Part shown: in pieces, positions 55,005 to 63,689 of the stretch
Numbering within the stretch: the stretch's first letter is position 1
Layout of the letters: every line of letters begins with the position of its first letter
Made by a program: the position numbers and the translations under genes
Source: a bacterium
Lineage (GTDB): Bacteria > Myxococcota_A > Bradymonadia > Bradymonadales > Bradymonadaceae
NCBI GenBank assembly: GCA_030427705.1
Contig: JAUIBR010000026.1
Coordinates: 31,685-95,684, forward strand
Reading direction: 5' to 3'
Length of the DNA: 64,000 nt
The notes under the pieces: model-generated
Database searches by the model: none
The model's input: only the letters and a program-made list of their open reading frames with translations
Told to the model about the DNA's origin: nothing

Positions 55005-55480
55005 GTTCGCGGCTTCGCCGCTCAGAATTCGCGCTTCGCGCTCAGAGTTCGCGCTTCGCGCTCAGAGTTCGCGCTTCGCGCTTAGAGTTCGCGCTTCGCG
55101 CTCAGAGTTCGCGCTTCGCGCTCAGAATTCGCGGCTTCGCCGCTCAGAGTTCGCGGCTTCGCGCTCAGAATTCGCGGCTTCGCCGCTCAGAGTTCGCGGC
55201 TTCGCGCTCAGAGTTCGCGCTTCGCGCTCAGAGTTCGCGCTTCGCGCTCAGAGTTCGCGCTTCGCGCTCAGAATTCGCGGCTTCGCCGCTCAGATAGTGT
55301 TCGAGATCTGAGGCCCGAGGCCGAATTCCGAAGGAGCGAAGCGACTGAGTTCTGAGGGAGCGAAGCGACCGAATTCTGAGGCCTAACGGGCCGAATTCTG
55401 GGCGCGAAGCGCCACCAGCCCGAAGGGCGACGCCAACGGCGAAGCCGCGACGCCAGCGAACGCAGTGAGCGTAATCGTTA
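55005..55480. repeat. Large array of 'TCAGAGTTCGCGCTTCGCGC' repeats
   Basis: Roughly fifteen units of about 20-22 bases with cores CGCTTCGCG, GGCTTCGCCGC or CGGCTTCGCG and constant flank TCAGAGTT/TCAGAATT, followed from ~55300 by inverted-orientation units (CGAATTCTGAGG). All reading frames across it stay open, producing artefactual ORFs. Confidence 0.9.
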
Positions 55481-55559
55481 GGATCTGTTAGGTGATCCCT
55501 GTCACCGCCTCGCTACTCTCCAAATCGTTCGAATGGATGGATGATTTTGGAGAAACGAA

Positions 55560-56282
55560 ATGTGGAAACGAGCCCTTATACTCGCCGTTTTGTTGATGAG
55601 CATCGGATGCAACGATGCCCTGAACAAAGGCCCTGGCGATATTGATGCCGAAGAGGTTCCGGGACAATCAGACACGGAAACCGATGCTGATGAATCCGAA
55701 ACGAAATCGGACGAACCCACCGAGACGGACCCGGGTGTAGATCCGGAAGACACATTGCCTGTTCAGATCGGGCAACCCTGTGATGTCTGTCCCGACGACC
55801 AGCTTTGCGACCCAACCTTCGCGTTTGGTGGCTATTGCACTGCCGAATGCGAGTCCAACGCCGACTGCAACTCATCCAGCAACTGCGTCGTGATACAGGG
55901 TATTGGGAGATGTATGTCAAATTGTGACAGGGATTCGGATTGTCGCGATGGCTATGTCTGCTGGGATTCCAACTTCGACGGCACAAAGGAGTGTCAGGAG
56001 GAGCCACCAGGCGTGGGCGCCAGCTGCAGCAAATCCGATGAGAGCTGCGTAGAAGGGTTCTGCGCTGTCTTTGAACACCCCGATATCGAAGATGACTTGG
56101 GAATCTGCACGTTCAACTGCGGCCAGCCCGGTGAAGGGTGTCCGCGCGGATATTGCCTTCACAACCAAATCTGCGTGCGAGCCTGCGACACAGATGCAGA
56201 TTGCGAAAGCGACCAATTCTGTGCGGCTCGCAACGGGCTCGACAAGTCATGTTGGCCAAAGACCATCGATGGGGAGCTCTAA
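55560..56282 (+). CDS. Cys-rich lipoprotein with acidic linker
   Basis: 240 residues; GGAG 8 bases before the ATG. Lipobox LLMSIGC, then an Asp/Glu/Thr-rich linker (DTETDADESETKSDEPTETD) instead of the Asn-rich spacer of its neighbours, then Cys-rich repeats of the type CxxDxDCxxGxxC (CDRDSDCRDGYVC; CDTDADCESDQFC). First of four tandem paralogues. Likely a surface disulfide-rich protein; ligand unknown. Confidence 0.8.
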   Translation: MWKRALILAVLLMSIGCNDALNKGPGDIDAEEVPGQSDTETDADESETKSDEPTETDPGVDPEDTLPVQIGQPCDVCPDDQLCDPTFAFGGYCTAECESNADCNSSSNCVVIQGIGRCMSNCDRDSDCRDGYVCWDSNFDGTKECQEEPPGVGASCSKSDESCVEGFCAVFEHPDIEDDLGICTFNCGQPGEGCPRGYCLHNQICVRACDTDADCESDQFCAARNGLDKSCWPKTIDGEL

Positions 56283-56283
56283 A

Positions 56284-57231
56284 ATGAAGTGGATTTTACT
56301 ATTGGTCGTATTCGCTGCGGCATGCGGGGAAGAGCCATCAAAGTCAATGACCCCGGTCGTCATCGACACGAGCAACATCAACAACGTCAACAACGTCAAC
56401 AACGTCAACAACGTCAACAATGACGACGTAAAGTCGGACGACATGATCATTGAGATGAACAACTCCGAGGAGTTATCGGGCAATCGAGTCGGTGCGACCT
56501 GCGATGAGTGCACCACCGCATGCCTGATTTTGGATCCCTGGCACGATGGTTATTGCACCGATGTTTGTGAAGTCGACGCAGATTGCGGTGAAGGCGCGCA
56601 TTGCGGCCTTCGTTCGGCGGGCGCGAAATGCCTGTTGTCCTGCGATTCCGATGCGGATTGCACTCGTGAGAACTACCGCTGTTACGACCGTGACTTTGAT
56701 GGGCAAAACGAGTGTGCGCCAATCGGATTGGGCTCCAGTACGCTTGGCGGAACCTGCGAAGAGAACTCCGATTGTGCCGGTAACGGCGGCGTATGCGTCA
56801 CGAATTTCCAAGACGGATTCTGTTCCTACATGTGTCGGGAGGACGCTGACTGCGGCCCGGGCTCGCATTGCAACGAGGACGACCTCTGTGTGTCCACATG
56901 TGTTGAAGACTCGGATTGTGACCGTGGTCATGTCTGTATCGACGCAGATCGAGACGCGGTCGGTGAGTGCTGGGATGTTGGAGAAAACACCCTCGGCGAG
57001 TACTGCGAAAGCGATGATGAGTGTAACGGCGGTGGATGTGTGACTATCTCGGAAGGGAAATCCATGTGCACATACGGCTGCACGGACTCGCTCCAATGCC
57101 CGCAGGGCGAGTGCCTCGCTGGGGCATGTTACCGGTCATGCGAAGTCGACTCGGATTGCCCCGAAGGCAACCTCTGTCTGGCCGACGATCGGCTCGAAGG
57201 GAAAGTCTGTAGCTACCCCAGTTATTCTTAA
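56284..57231 (+). CDS. Cys-rich lipoprotein with Asn-rich linker
   Basis: 315 residues from the ATG one base after the upstream stop; GGGGAG 7 bases before it. Signal MKWILLLVVFAAAC is nearly shared with the next two genes. Short NNV repeat linker (~36-48), then at least seven Cys-rich repeats (CEVDADCGEGAHC; CDSDADCTRENYRC; CREDADCGPGSHC; CVEDSDCDRGHVC). Paralogue of the flanking genes. Confidence 0.82.
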   Translation: MKWILLLVVFAAACGEEPSKSMTPVVIDTSNINNVNNVNNVNNVNNDDVKSDDMIIEMNNSEELSGNRVGATCDECTTACLILDPWHDGYCTDVCEVDADCGEGAHCGLRSAGAKCLLSCDSDADCTRENYRCYDRDFDGQNECAPIGLGSSTLGGTCEENSDCAGNGGVCVTNFQDGFCSYMCREDADCGPGSHCNEDDLCVSTCVEDSDCDRGHVCIDADRDAVGECWDVGENTLGEYCESDDECNGGGCVTISEGKSMCTYGCTDSLQCPQGECLAGACYRSCEVDSDCPEGNLCLADDRLEGKVCSYPSYS

Positions 57232-57265
57232 GAACTTAAGGCTCCTAAGGCCCTAAGTATGATTT

Positions 57266-57281
57266 GTGGGCCCCGGCCCAC
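57266..57281. promoter_or_regulatory. Inverted repeat GTGGGCC-CC-GGCCCAC in shared leader
   Basis: 16-base dyad followed by CTCGAGAGAAATGTA and the start codon at 57297. The leader of the paralogue at 58634 shares GGCCGGCCCACCTCG and GAGAAATGTA, so the leader was duplicated together with the gene. Confidence 0.45.
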
Positions 57282-57296
57282 CTCGAGAGAAATGTA

Positions 57297-58232
57297 ATGA
57301 AGTGGATTTTGATTCTGATAGTTTTCGTTGTTGCGTGTGGGGACGAGCCGGACAAGTCGTTCAACGCCAAGAATCGCAACAACGTCAACAACACAAACAA
57401 CGTGAACAATGACGACCGGTCGAATAATGGCCCTAGGTCGAACAACTCCAATAACATCAAACCTGACAACAACGATGAACGGCCATTGGTTGGTCGAGTC
57501 TGTGATGAATGTCCTTCCGAAATGGTGTGCAAGCCTGAGCTTTGGGACGGCGGTTACTGTACAAATGCCTGTGAAAATGACGCCGATTGTGGCGATGGTG
57601 CACATTGCGCAATGAAAGAGGAAGGCGAAGGTGGTTGTTTCTTGGGTTGCTCAACACACGATGACTGCGGCCGCGAAAATCTCGAGTGTTGGGATGTGGA
57701 CAAGGATGGCATCAAAGAGTGTATCGGAATCAATCTGAATGCACGTCCAGTCGGCGCAGGTTGCACCGATGCGAGCGAATGTTCTGGGCCGATTGCGACA
57801 TGCCTCACTTCGCAACCAGACGGTTATTGCACACATATCTGCCAAAACGACGCAGAATGCGGTGATGACGCGCACTGCACACCGGGTGGTTATTGCCTGA
57901 AGAGCTGCGAAGAGAACATCGAATGCCGGAACGGATATGTCTGTGCACATATGGACGAAGACGACCAATTGGAGTGCATCGATGAGTCAACCTACCCATC
58001 GGTCGGAGCAGCCTGTGATGCCAATATGCAATGTGAAGACGGAGGATGTATCGGTTCCCCGTCCGACCCGTCTGTCGCTATGTGTACATTCAATTGCGGT
58101 GGGGACAGTTACTGCGGTCCGAAGGCGAGTTGTTATGAAGAGAGCTACTGCATGAAGCACTGCGATGCGGACAACGACTGCTTGAACGGACAAACCTGTG
58201 TCTTCTACGTGGACGCGTATATTTGCATTTGA
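57297..58232 (+). CDS. Cys-rich lipoprotein with Asn-rich linker
   Basis: 311 residues from the ATG after GAGAGAAATGTA; a GTG further upstream is out of the shared leader pattern. Signal MKWILILIVFVVAC; mixed Asn/Asp spacer (NNVNNTNNVNN then RSNNGPRSNNSNN). Cys-rich repeats: CENDADCGDGAHC, CSTHDDCGRENLEC, CQNDAECGDDAHC, CEENIECRNGYVC. Closest relative is the gene at 58634 over the full length, including the final residues (AYICI). Confidence 0.82.
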   Translation: MKWILILIVFVVACGDEPDKSFNAKNRNNVNNTNNVNNDDRSNNGPRSNNSNNIKPDNNDERPLVGRVCDECPSEMVCKPELWDGGYCTNACENDADCGDGAHCAMKEEGEGGCFLGCSTHDDCGRENLECWDVDKDGIKECIGINLNARPVGAGCTDASECSGPIATCLTSQPDGYCTHICQNDAECGDDAHCTPGGYCLKSCEENIECRNGYVCAHMDEDDQLECIDESTYPSVGAACDANMQCEDGGCIGSPSDPSVAMCTFNCGGDSYCGPKASCYEESYCMKHCDADNDCLNGQTCVFYVDAYICI

Positions 58233-58540
58233 GCTCGCTTTGCTCGCGGCCGTTGAGCTCGCTTTGCTCGCGGCTAACGAGCGCCTTCGGCGCGGCTGTT
58301 GAGCTCGCTTTGCTCGCGGCTGTTGAGCTCGCTTTGCTCGCGGCTGTTGTGCGGTTGCAGAGCGACCCAGCGATGCCCGAAGGGCGAGCGAGCCCAGCGA
58401 AGCGACGCCAGCCCGAAGGGCGACCCCAGCGAAGCGACACCAGCCCGAAGGGCGACCCAGCGAAGCGACGCCAGCCCGAAGGGCGACGCCAGCGGCGAAG
58501 CCGCGACGCCAGCGAACGCAGTGAGCGTTAGGATCTGTTA
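58233..58540. repeat. Array of GAGCTCGCTTTGCTCGCGG and CCCGAAGGGCGA repeats
   Basis: Left: about five units with core GCTTTGC and flank GTTGAGCTCG. Right: units CAGCCCGAAGGGCGACCCAG with core CCCGAAGGG alternating with AGCGAAGCGAC. The array ends in a segment (CGCCAGCGAACGCAGTGAGC) also seen at the end of the 55005-55480 array. Confidence 0.85.
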
Positions 58541-58633
58541 GGTGACCTAACACTCCCGACTTTCTACAAATCAAGGCGGGTCAATGATGGACTGTTATTG
58601 TCTAAGGGGCCGGCCCACCTCGGGAGAAATGTA

Positions 58634-59656
58634 ATGAAGTGGATTTTGATTTTGATCGTGTTCGTAGTTTCGTGCGGCGATGAACCAAGCAAATCGTTCA
58701 ACGCCCAGAACCCCAATAACGATGACGTGAACAACGTGAACAACGTCAATAACGTCAACAATATCAACAATGCGAACAACGACCGGTCCAATAATGGTCC
58801 GGGTTCGAACAACGCAAACAACGTCGACCCCAACAACGTCGACCCTAACAACGTCGACCCCAACAACGTCGACCCCAACAACGTCGACCCCAACAACGTC
58901 GATGAACGACCGCTGATCGGCCGGACATGCGACGAGTGCCCCTCCGAAATGAGCTGTAATCCGACCGTGTGGAATGGAGGATATTGCTCCGACGCCTGTA
59001 GCACGGATGTTGATTGTGGAGACGGAGCACATTGCGGCATGAAGCAGGAAGATGAAGGTAAGTGCGTCTTGAACTGCGCGACGCATGACGATTGTGGACG
59101 GGCAAATCTGGAGTGCTGGGACGTCGACCGCGACGGCGCAAAGGAATGCGTTGGAGTGAACCTGAATGCTCGGCCGGTCGGGGCGAGTTGCGCGGCCGAC
59201 TCGGAGTGTTCTGGACCGGTTGGGACCTGCTTGAGCGAACCTGGTGGCTATTGCTCTCACCTGTGTTCAACGGACGCCGAATGTGGTTCGGATGCCCACT
59301 GTAAGCCCGAAGGGTTCTGCGTTCGAAGCTGCGACGACTCAAACGATTGCCGCTCAGGCTACGTCTGTGGTCATGCTGATGCCGACAACAAAAAGGAGTG
59401 TGTTGATGAAGGGCGCTACCCCAGCATCGGAGACGCATGTGTTGGACCGAACCTCGAATGCGAACACGGGGGTTGTATCCCGTCGCCAACGAATCAGGTC
59501 CCTATGTGCACCTTCAGCTGCAATGCGCAAAGCGGCTGTGGTCCCACGGCAACTTGCTACCAGGGGAGCTACTGTATGAAGCATTGTGAGTCGGCGAACG
59601 ACTGCCTGGCAGGGCAGAACTGCGTGATCTACGGGAATGCATACATTTGCATTTGA
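58634..59656 (+). CDS. Cys-rich lipoprotein with NNVDP tandem-repeat linker
   Basis: 340 residues; leader and signal (MKWILILIVFVVSC) duplicated from the preceding gene. The spacer contains NNV triads and then five to six copies of VDPNN encoded by perfect 15-base DNA repeats (58817-58906). Cys-rich region matches the 57297 protein module by module. The longer spacer is the main difference between the two, pointing to recent repeat expansion. Confidence 0.82.
   Translation: MKWILILIVFVVSCGDEPSKSFNAQNPNNDDVNNVNNVNNVNNINNANNDRSNNGPGSNNANNVDPNNVDPNNVDPNNVDPNNVDPNNVDERPLIGRTCDECPSEMSCNPTVWNGGYCSDACSTDVDCGDGAHCGMKQEDEGKCVLNCATHDDCGRANLECWDVDRDGAKECVGVNLNARPVGASCAADSECSGPVGTCLSEPGGYCSHLCSTDAECGSDAHCKPEGFCVRSCDDSNDCRSGYVCGHADADNKKECVDEGRYPSIGDACVGPNLECEHGGCIPSPTNQVPMCTFSCNAQSGCGPTATCYQGSYCMKHCESANDCLAGQNCVIYGNAYICI
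58817..58906 (+). repeat. 15-base tandem repeat AACAACGTCGACCCC
   Basis: About six in-frame copies (one with a silent C-to-T change, the last diverged) inside the lipoprotein spacer; each adds NNVDP. A likely length-variable site. Confidence 0.9.
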
Positions 59657-59865
59657 GCGCCTTTGGCGCTCAGAGTTCGCGCTTCGCGCTCAGAATTCGC
59701 GCTTCGCGCTCAGAGTTCGCGGCTTCGCGCTCAGAGTTCGCGGCTTCGCCGCTCAGATCCTATTCGAGATCTGAGGCCGAAGGCCGAATTCTGAGGAAGC
59801 GAAGCGAACCGAATTCTGAGGAAGCGAAGCGAACCGAATTCTGAGGGAGCACAGCGACCGAATTC
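59657..59865. repeat. Array of 'TCAGAGTTCGCGCTTCGCGC' repeats
   Basis: Begins immediately after the stop codon of the upstream gene with GCGCCTTTGGCGC, continues with five TCAGA(G/A)TTCGC units, then inverted GAATTCTGAGG units. Ends just before the hydrolase gene start. Confidence 0.85.
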
Positions 59866-59881
59866 AGTGTATCGATGGAGG

Positions 59882-61189
59882 ATGAAAACTACACATTATC
59901 TGTTGCTTTGCATGTCGTTGGTTGGGTTCGCTTGCGACGGCCCGCCGTCGCCACCCCGACCCGACGCACAGGTTCCTGAACCCACTCCACGCGAACAAAT
60001 CGAGGTCCATGTCAGCCCAGAAATGGCTGAGTTTGTGAAAGCGTTTCGCGGCGATCCAACGCAGCTGACGAAAGCGCTGCATACCTACGCATCACCGCTC
60101 CATCCGGAGCTAAGAGATCCAGACGGCGACGCTCTCGGCGGCGCGATTGCCTTCGCGCGGAACCTCGAAAACACCAAGGTTACGCAGGCGCAAAAGCACG
60201 ATGACGCCACCTGCTATCAGGTCTTTGCCGAAGAGTTTCCGAACGATCCAGACGAGCACACGCTCCACAACTACCAGGTCTGCTGGCGAAATCAGCAAAT
60301 CGTGTCGTTGAACGTAATGGTGTTTGGTCAAAAGCTGGGCCCACCTCCCAAGCCGGCAGCAGCCGTCCCTGGCGAGAAACCCTTGCTGACGTTGCGAAAG
60401 AGCATCAAGACGCAGGCGTCGCTGAAGACGAATCAAAGCCCACCGCCGAAACCCCGTGATGGATTGTCGCTCGTCAGCTATCCCGGGCCGCTAGGGGATT
60501 ATCACGCTTACCTGTCGAAGGTGCCGAATGACGGCAAGAAGCATCCGGCGATCGTTTGGATCATTGGCGGCTTCTTCTGGGGGTTGAGCGATACGCCGTG
60601 GAGTCCGACGCAAGCCGACAACGACCAGAGCGCTCGGCAGTACCGCGACAATGGCATTGTTACGATGTACCCCGCTCTACGTGGCGTAAGCGGCAACCCA
60701 GGAAACAAAGAGTGCTTTTTGGGTGAAGTCGACGATATCATCGCTGCCGGCGAATGGCTCAAGAAGCAGCCCGGTATCGATCCCGACCGCGTCTACATCG
60801 GCGGCCACAGCACGGGTGGCGTTCTGACCTTGTTGACCGTGCAAAGCACCGACATGTTTCGAGCGGCGATTGCATGGGGCCCAAACCCGGACCCAGTCAA
60901 ATACCGTCGCGGCTGCCCGCCCGAGCAGTTGCCTGCCGCGGAGCTTCGCGCGCGCGCTCCGCTTCACTGGATGGACGACATAAAAACGCCCACCTGGGTT
61001 GTCGAAGGCGGGCAGGATAATGTGTTTATTCAGGTGCTAGCGCCTCGCGCCAACGAGGTGACCACCGTGTTTGGTGTGAAGGGACGCGACCACTTCAGCA
61101 TCCTGCGGCCAGGCAACGAGATTGTGGCCAAGCAGCTGGCGCAGGATACTGGCGGAAACGTGTCGATTGAGATTCCTCGAGAATTTTGA
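59882..61189 (+). CDS. Alpha/beta hydrolase lipoprotein (prolyl-oligopeptidase-like)
   Basis: 435 residues. ATG 59882 gives a clean lipoprotein signal (MKTTHYLLLCMSLVGFAC); GGAGG directly abuts it, and an in-frame GTG at 59867 is the alternative. After a Pro-rich linker and an N-terminal domain of ~150 residues comes an alpha/beta hydrolase: WIIGGFFWGL oxyanion region, nucleophile elbow GGHSTGG, acid Asp in VVEGGQDNVF and His in RDHFSIL. Likely an esterase or peptidase on the cell surface; substrate unknown. Stand-alone between repeat arrays. Confidence 0.87.
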   Translation: MKTTHYLLLCMSLVGFACDGPPSPPRPDAQVPEPTPREQIEVHVSPEMAEFVKAFRGDPTQLTKALHTYASPLHPELRDPDGDALGGAIAFARNLENTKVTQAQKHDDATCYQVFAEEFPNDPDEHTLHNYQVCWRNQQIVSLNVMVFGQKLGPPPKPAAAVPGEKPLLTLRKSIKTQASLKTNQSPPPKPRDGLSLVSYPGPLGDYHAYLSKVPNDGKKHPAIVWIIGGFFWGLSDTPWSPTQADNDQSARQYRDNGIVTMYPALRGVSGNPGNKECFLGEVDDIIAAGEWLKKQPGIDPDRVYIGGHSTGGVLTLLTVQSTDMFRAAIAWGPNPDPVKYRRGCPPEQLPAAELRARAPLHWMDDIKTPTWVVEGGQDNVFIQVLAPRANEVTTVFGVKGRDHFSILRPGNEIVAKQLAQDTGGNVSIEIPREF

Positions 61190-61557
61190 GGCCGCAGGCC
61201 TCAGAATTCGGCGCGTTGGGCCTCAGAATTCGGTTCGCTTCGCTCCCTCAGAACTCAGTCGCTTCGCTCCCTCAGAACTCAGTCGCTGCGCTCCCTCAGA
61301 ATTCGGTTCGCTTCGCTCCCTCAGAATTCGGTTCGCTGCGCTCCCTCAGAACTCAGTCGCTTCGCTCCTTCGGAATTCGGCCTTCGGCCTCAGGCCCCGA
61401 ATACGATCTGAGCGGCGAAGCCGCGAATTCTGAGCGCGCAGCGCGAACTCTGAGCGCGCAGCGCGAACTCTGAGCGCCGCAGGCGCTCAATCGCCGCGCC
61501 GCAGGCGCTCAATCGCCGCGCCGCAGGCGCTCAATCGCCGCGCCGCAGGCGCTCATC
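61190..61557. repeat. Composite repeat array
   Basis: 368-base gap. Left: seven TCAGAATTCGGTTCGCTTCG-type units; middle: inverted units (GCGAATTCTGAGCGCGCAGC); right: four GCGCTCAATCGCCGCGCCGC units with core GCGCCGCAGGCGC. Thus three core types of the family occur side by side. No gene seen. Confidence 0.88.
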
Positions 61558-63531
61558 CTACATTGTGAAAGCGAGGTTGGTGCCGGCACCTGCATTGACC
61601 GTGGTCATCTGCGACTTCTCGACTTCTTCGTGCTCCACAGTCGCTTCCCAAGGGCCGACCGGGACATTCTGAATGTTGAAGTTGCCGTCGCCATCCGTCG
61701 TCGTGGTGAACAAGCCACCGTTGACTCGAACTTCAGCGCCAGACACTGGCGCGCCTTGCGCATCCAGAACCTGACCGTTGACCGCGCCGTACTCAGGCTC
61801 AGGCCCGATGCGGAACACATGGCGGCTCCAGTCGCGGGTCATGACGCCCATCGTATCTTCGGTAATCAGGTGGAAGACCCACATGCCGTCGTCGAGGTTG
61901 CTCAAGATGACCTGAAGCTGCGCCGCGGGCAGGAACGTGTCCGCCTTGGTTGGCTTCGTGTCGTAGCGGTTGCTGACGACGTAGTAGTAGCCCTTGTAGT
62001 GCTCTTGTCCGTAAGGCGCCGTCCAGCGCACAAATCCGTCGCGGTTGTCTGACCACACACCATTGTTGGGATGTGATTCCGAAGTCAGGCTTGGTCCATG
62101 CGTGTTGAGCCAGAACAAGTGCGTGTTGGGAATCGTGCTCGGTGCCGACATCGAATCGAGACTGATGACGTTGAATCGATTCAACCCTTCGCTGAAGTCA
62201 TCGATTTCGACTTGGGCAATCTCGCGATTTGCGTATGTCGCGTTTTGTGGTGTTGGGGTCGAGGACCCAACGCTGAAGTAGTATCCCTGCGTCCCATCAA
62301 ACGGTCTGTCCCATGTGAAGGTAATTGCATCCACACCGTCATTGTAGACGGTTCGCTCACCACGGCCGATTTCCGAGGTTGGGAATGTCGAGGAGTAGAC
62401 GCGTTGTGGAGGCACAAGCCCGCGAACCAGGGTTCCCTGGTACTTGCCAGTGACGTCTTCGTCCAAAACCTCAGCAACCGAGAGCAGCTTCACGTGACCC
62501 ATTGAGCCATCGTAGTAGCCGTCACCACGATTTGCGTCGAGGTAAGCGTTGTCGCCAAGCGAGATGGTCTCGGCCATTAGCATAATCGTGCCACCGTCAC
62601 CGGCATAGCGTTGGTAGCCGGTGTTATTGCCGCCGCGCGCGTTGATCGTGCCCCCAATATCAATTGTCTTTGCGTCAACCCTCAAAATGCCGCCGCCGAG
62701 AGGGTTCGTTTCGTCGCGATACCGATCAAATCCAGGCAAAGCGACGCCGTTGTTACGAAAATCTCGGGCCCATGCATTGCCGTTGCCCATCAATGGGGAC
62801 ACAACCAAGTCGCTCTGTTCCATCGTGAAGCTGTCAGCTTGGATGTTCAGGTAGCCTGATGGCACGGACACGGTGACACCCGAACGGATGATGACCGGAC
62901 CGTTCACGTAGATATCACCGGCGAGTTCTGTATCGATCGCGATGTCCAACCTGTCCAAGACGCAGCTGCCGCGGAAGCATCCGTTGCTGCAGGTCTCGGT
63001 GGTGGCGAACGAGCCACCTGTGCACATCTGAAGGTCGTTTCCGTTGCAGCGAAGCGTATCATCAAGGCAGGTACCAACGCACAAACCTTGGTCGCAGCTG
63101 TCCTGGCAGTGCATGACGTGGTGGAACGCCGAGCCAGTTGGGCTGCAGACTTCGACCGCGGCACCGTTGCAGCGGTAGCTGTTTGCCGTGCACGTCACTT
63201 CGTCCACACATGCACCTGCGTCACACGCAATTGGGCAGCTGGCTTCGTCAGTTAGCGTGCCGCCAGTGCAGCTTTGAATCGTCGTGCCGTTACAGCTTCG
63301 CGCGCCTTCAACGCATGCCATGTTATTGGCGTTGTTGCTGTTGTTGGCGTTGTTTGCGTTGTTGGCGTTGTTTGCGTTGTTTGCATTATTGGCGTTGTTG
63401 CCATTGTTCGCGTTGTTTGGACCGTTGTTCTCGCTCCAACCGCCGCGGACGCCGTCGTTGTTGCTGTTACCTTCAGCGGCACATCCAGCAGCAAGGCTGG
63501 CAAACAATAATATCGAAAGTACCTTCTTCAT
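61558..63531 (-). CDS. Asn-rich-linker Cys-rich lipoprotein with carboxypeptidase-regulatory-like C-terminus
   Basis: 657 residues from the ATG with GGAG 7 bases upstream. Lipobox SLAAGC; NNxNN spacer ~35-70. Then four Cys-rich repeats of the form CNGxxxxxC (RSCNGTTIQSC; YRCNGAAVEVC; LRCNGNDLQMC), a beta-helix-like region (GDIYVNGPVIIRSGVTVSVPSG; IDIGGTINARGGN), two FnIII-like segments and a CarboxypepD_reg-like domain (GAEVRVNGGLFTTTTDGDGN; NIQNVPVGPWEATV). Surface adhesion or binding role likely. Its promoter region is the gap before the terminal repeat array. Confidence 0.82.
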   Translation of the reverse strand: MKKVLSILLFASLAAGCAAEGNSNNDGVRGGWSENNGPNNANNGNNANNANNANNANNANNANNSNNANNMACVEGARSCNGTTIQSCTGGTLTDEASCPIACDAGACVDEVTCTANSYRCNGAAVEVCSPTGSAFHHVMHCQDSCDQGLCVGTCLDDTLRCNGNDLQMCTGGSFATTETCSNGCFRGSCVLDRLDIAIDTELAGDIYVNGPVIIRSGVTVSVPSGYLNIQADSFTMEQSDLVVSPLMGNGNAWARDFRNNGVALPGFDRYRDETNPLGGGILRVDAKTIDIGGTINARGGNNTGYQRYAGDGGTIMLMAETISLGDNAYLDANRGDGYYDGSMGHVKLLSVAEVLDEDVTGKYQGTLVRGLVPPQRVYSSTFPTSEIGRGERTVYNDGVDAITFTWDRPFDGTQGYYFSVGSSTPTPQNATYANREIAQVEIDDFSEGLNRFNVISLDSMSAPSTIPNTHLFWLNTHGPSLTSESHPNNGVWSDNRDGFVRWTAPYGQEHYKGYYYVVSNRYDTKPTKADTFLPAAQLQVILSNLDDGMWVFHLITEDTMGVMTRDWSRHVFRIGPEPEYGAVNGQVLDAQGAPVSGAEVRVNGGLFTTTTDGDGNFNIQNVPVGPWEATVEHEEVEKSQMTTVNAGAGTNLAFTM

Positions 63532-63644
63532 TTTTGAGCTCCGTCCATGCACCTAAATATGGGTGTATGATTATCGCATGGTCGGGTTCACGGCGCGTAA
63601 GTCGCCATGTTCCCTACGTTTCCTCTAGTTGCGATTGGAACCTA

Positions 63645-63656
63645 CCTACATGTAGG
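63645..63656. promoter_or_regulatory. Perfect palindrome CCTACATGTAGG
   Basis: 12-base palindrome about 115 bases upstream of the leftward lipoprotein start codon, before the repeat array. Candidate operator only. Confidence 0.3.
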
Positions 63657-63689
63657 AGGGTAGTCGTCTGAAAGATCCTGAAAGGTTGG

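Noticed and set aside
54928..55311. Open frames across the repeat array (up to 127 codons)
   Set aside because: They encode only repeats such as SRFALR in every frame, have no ribosome site and lie wholly in the repeat array.
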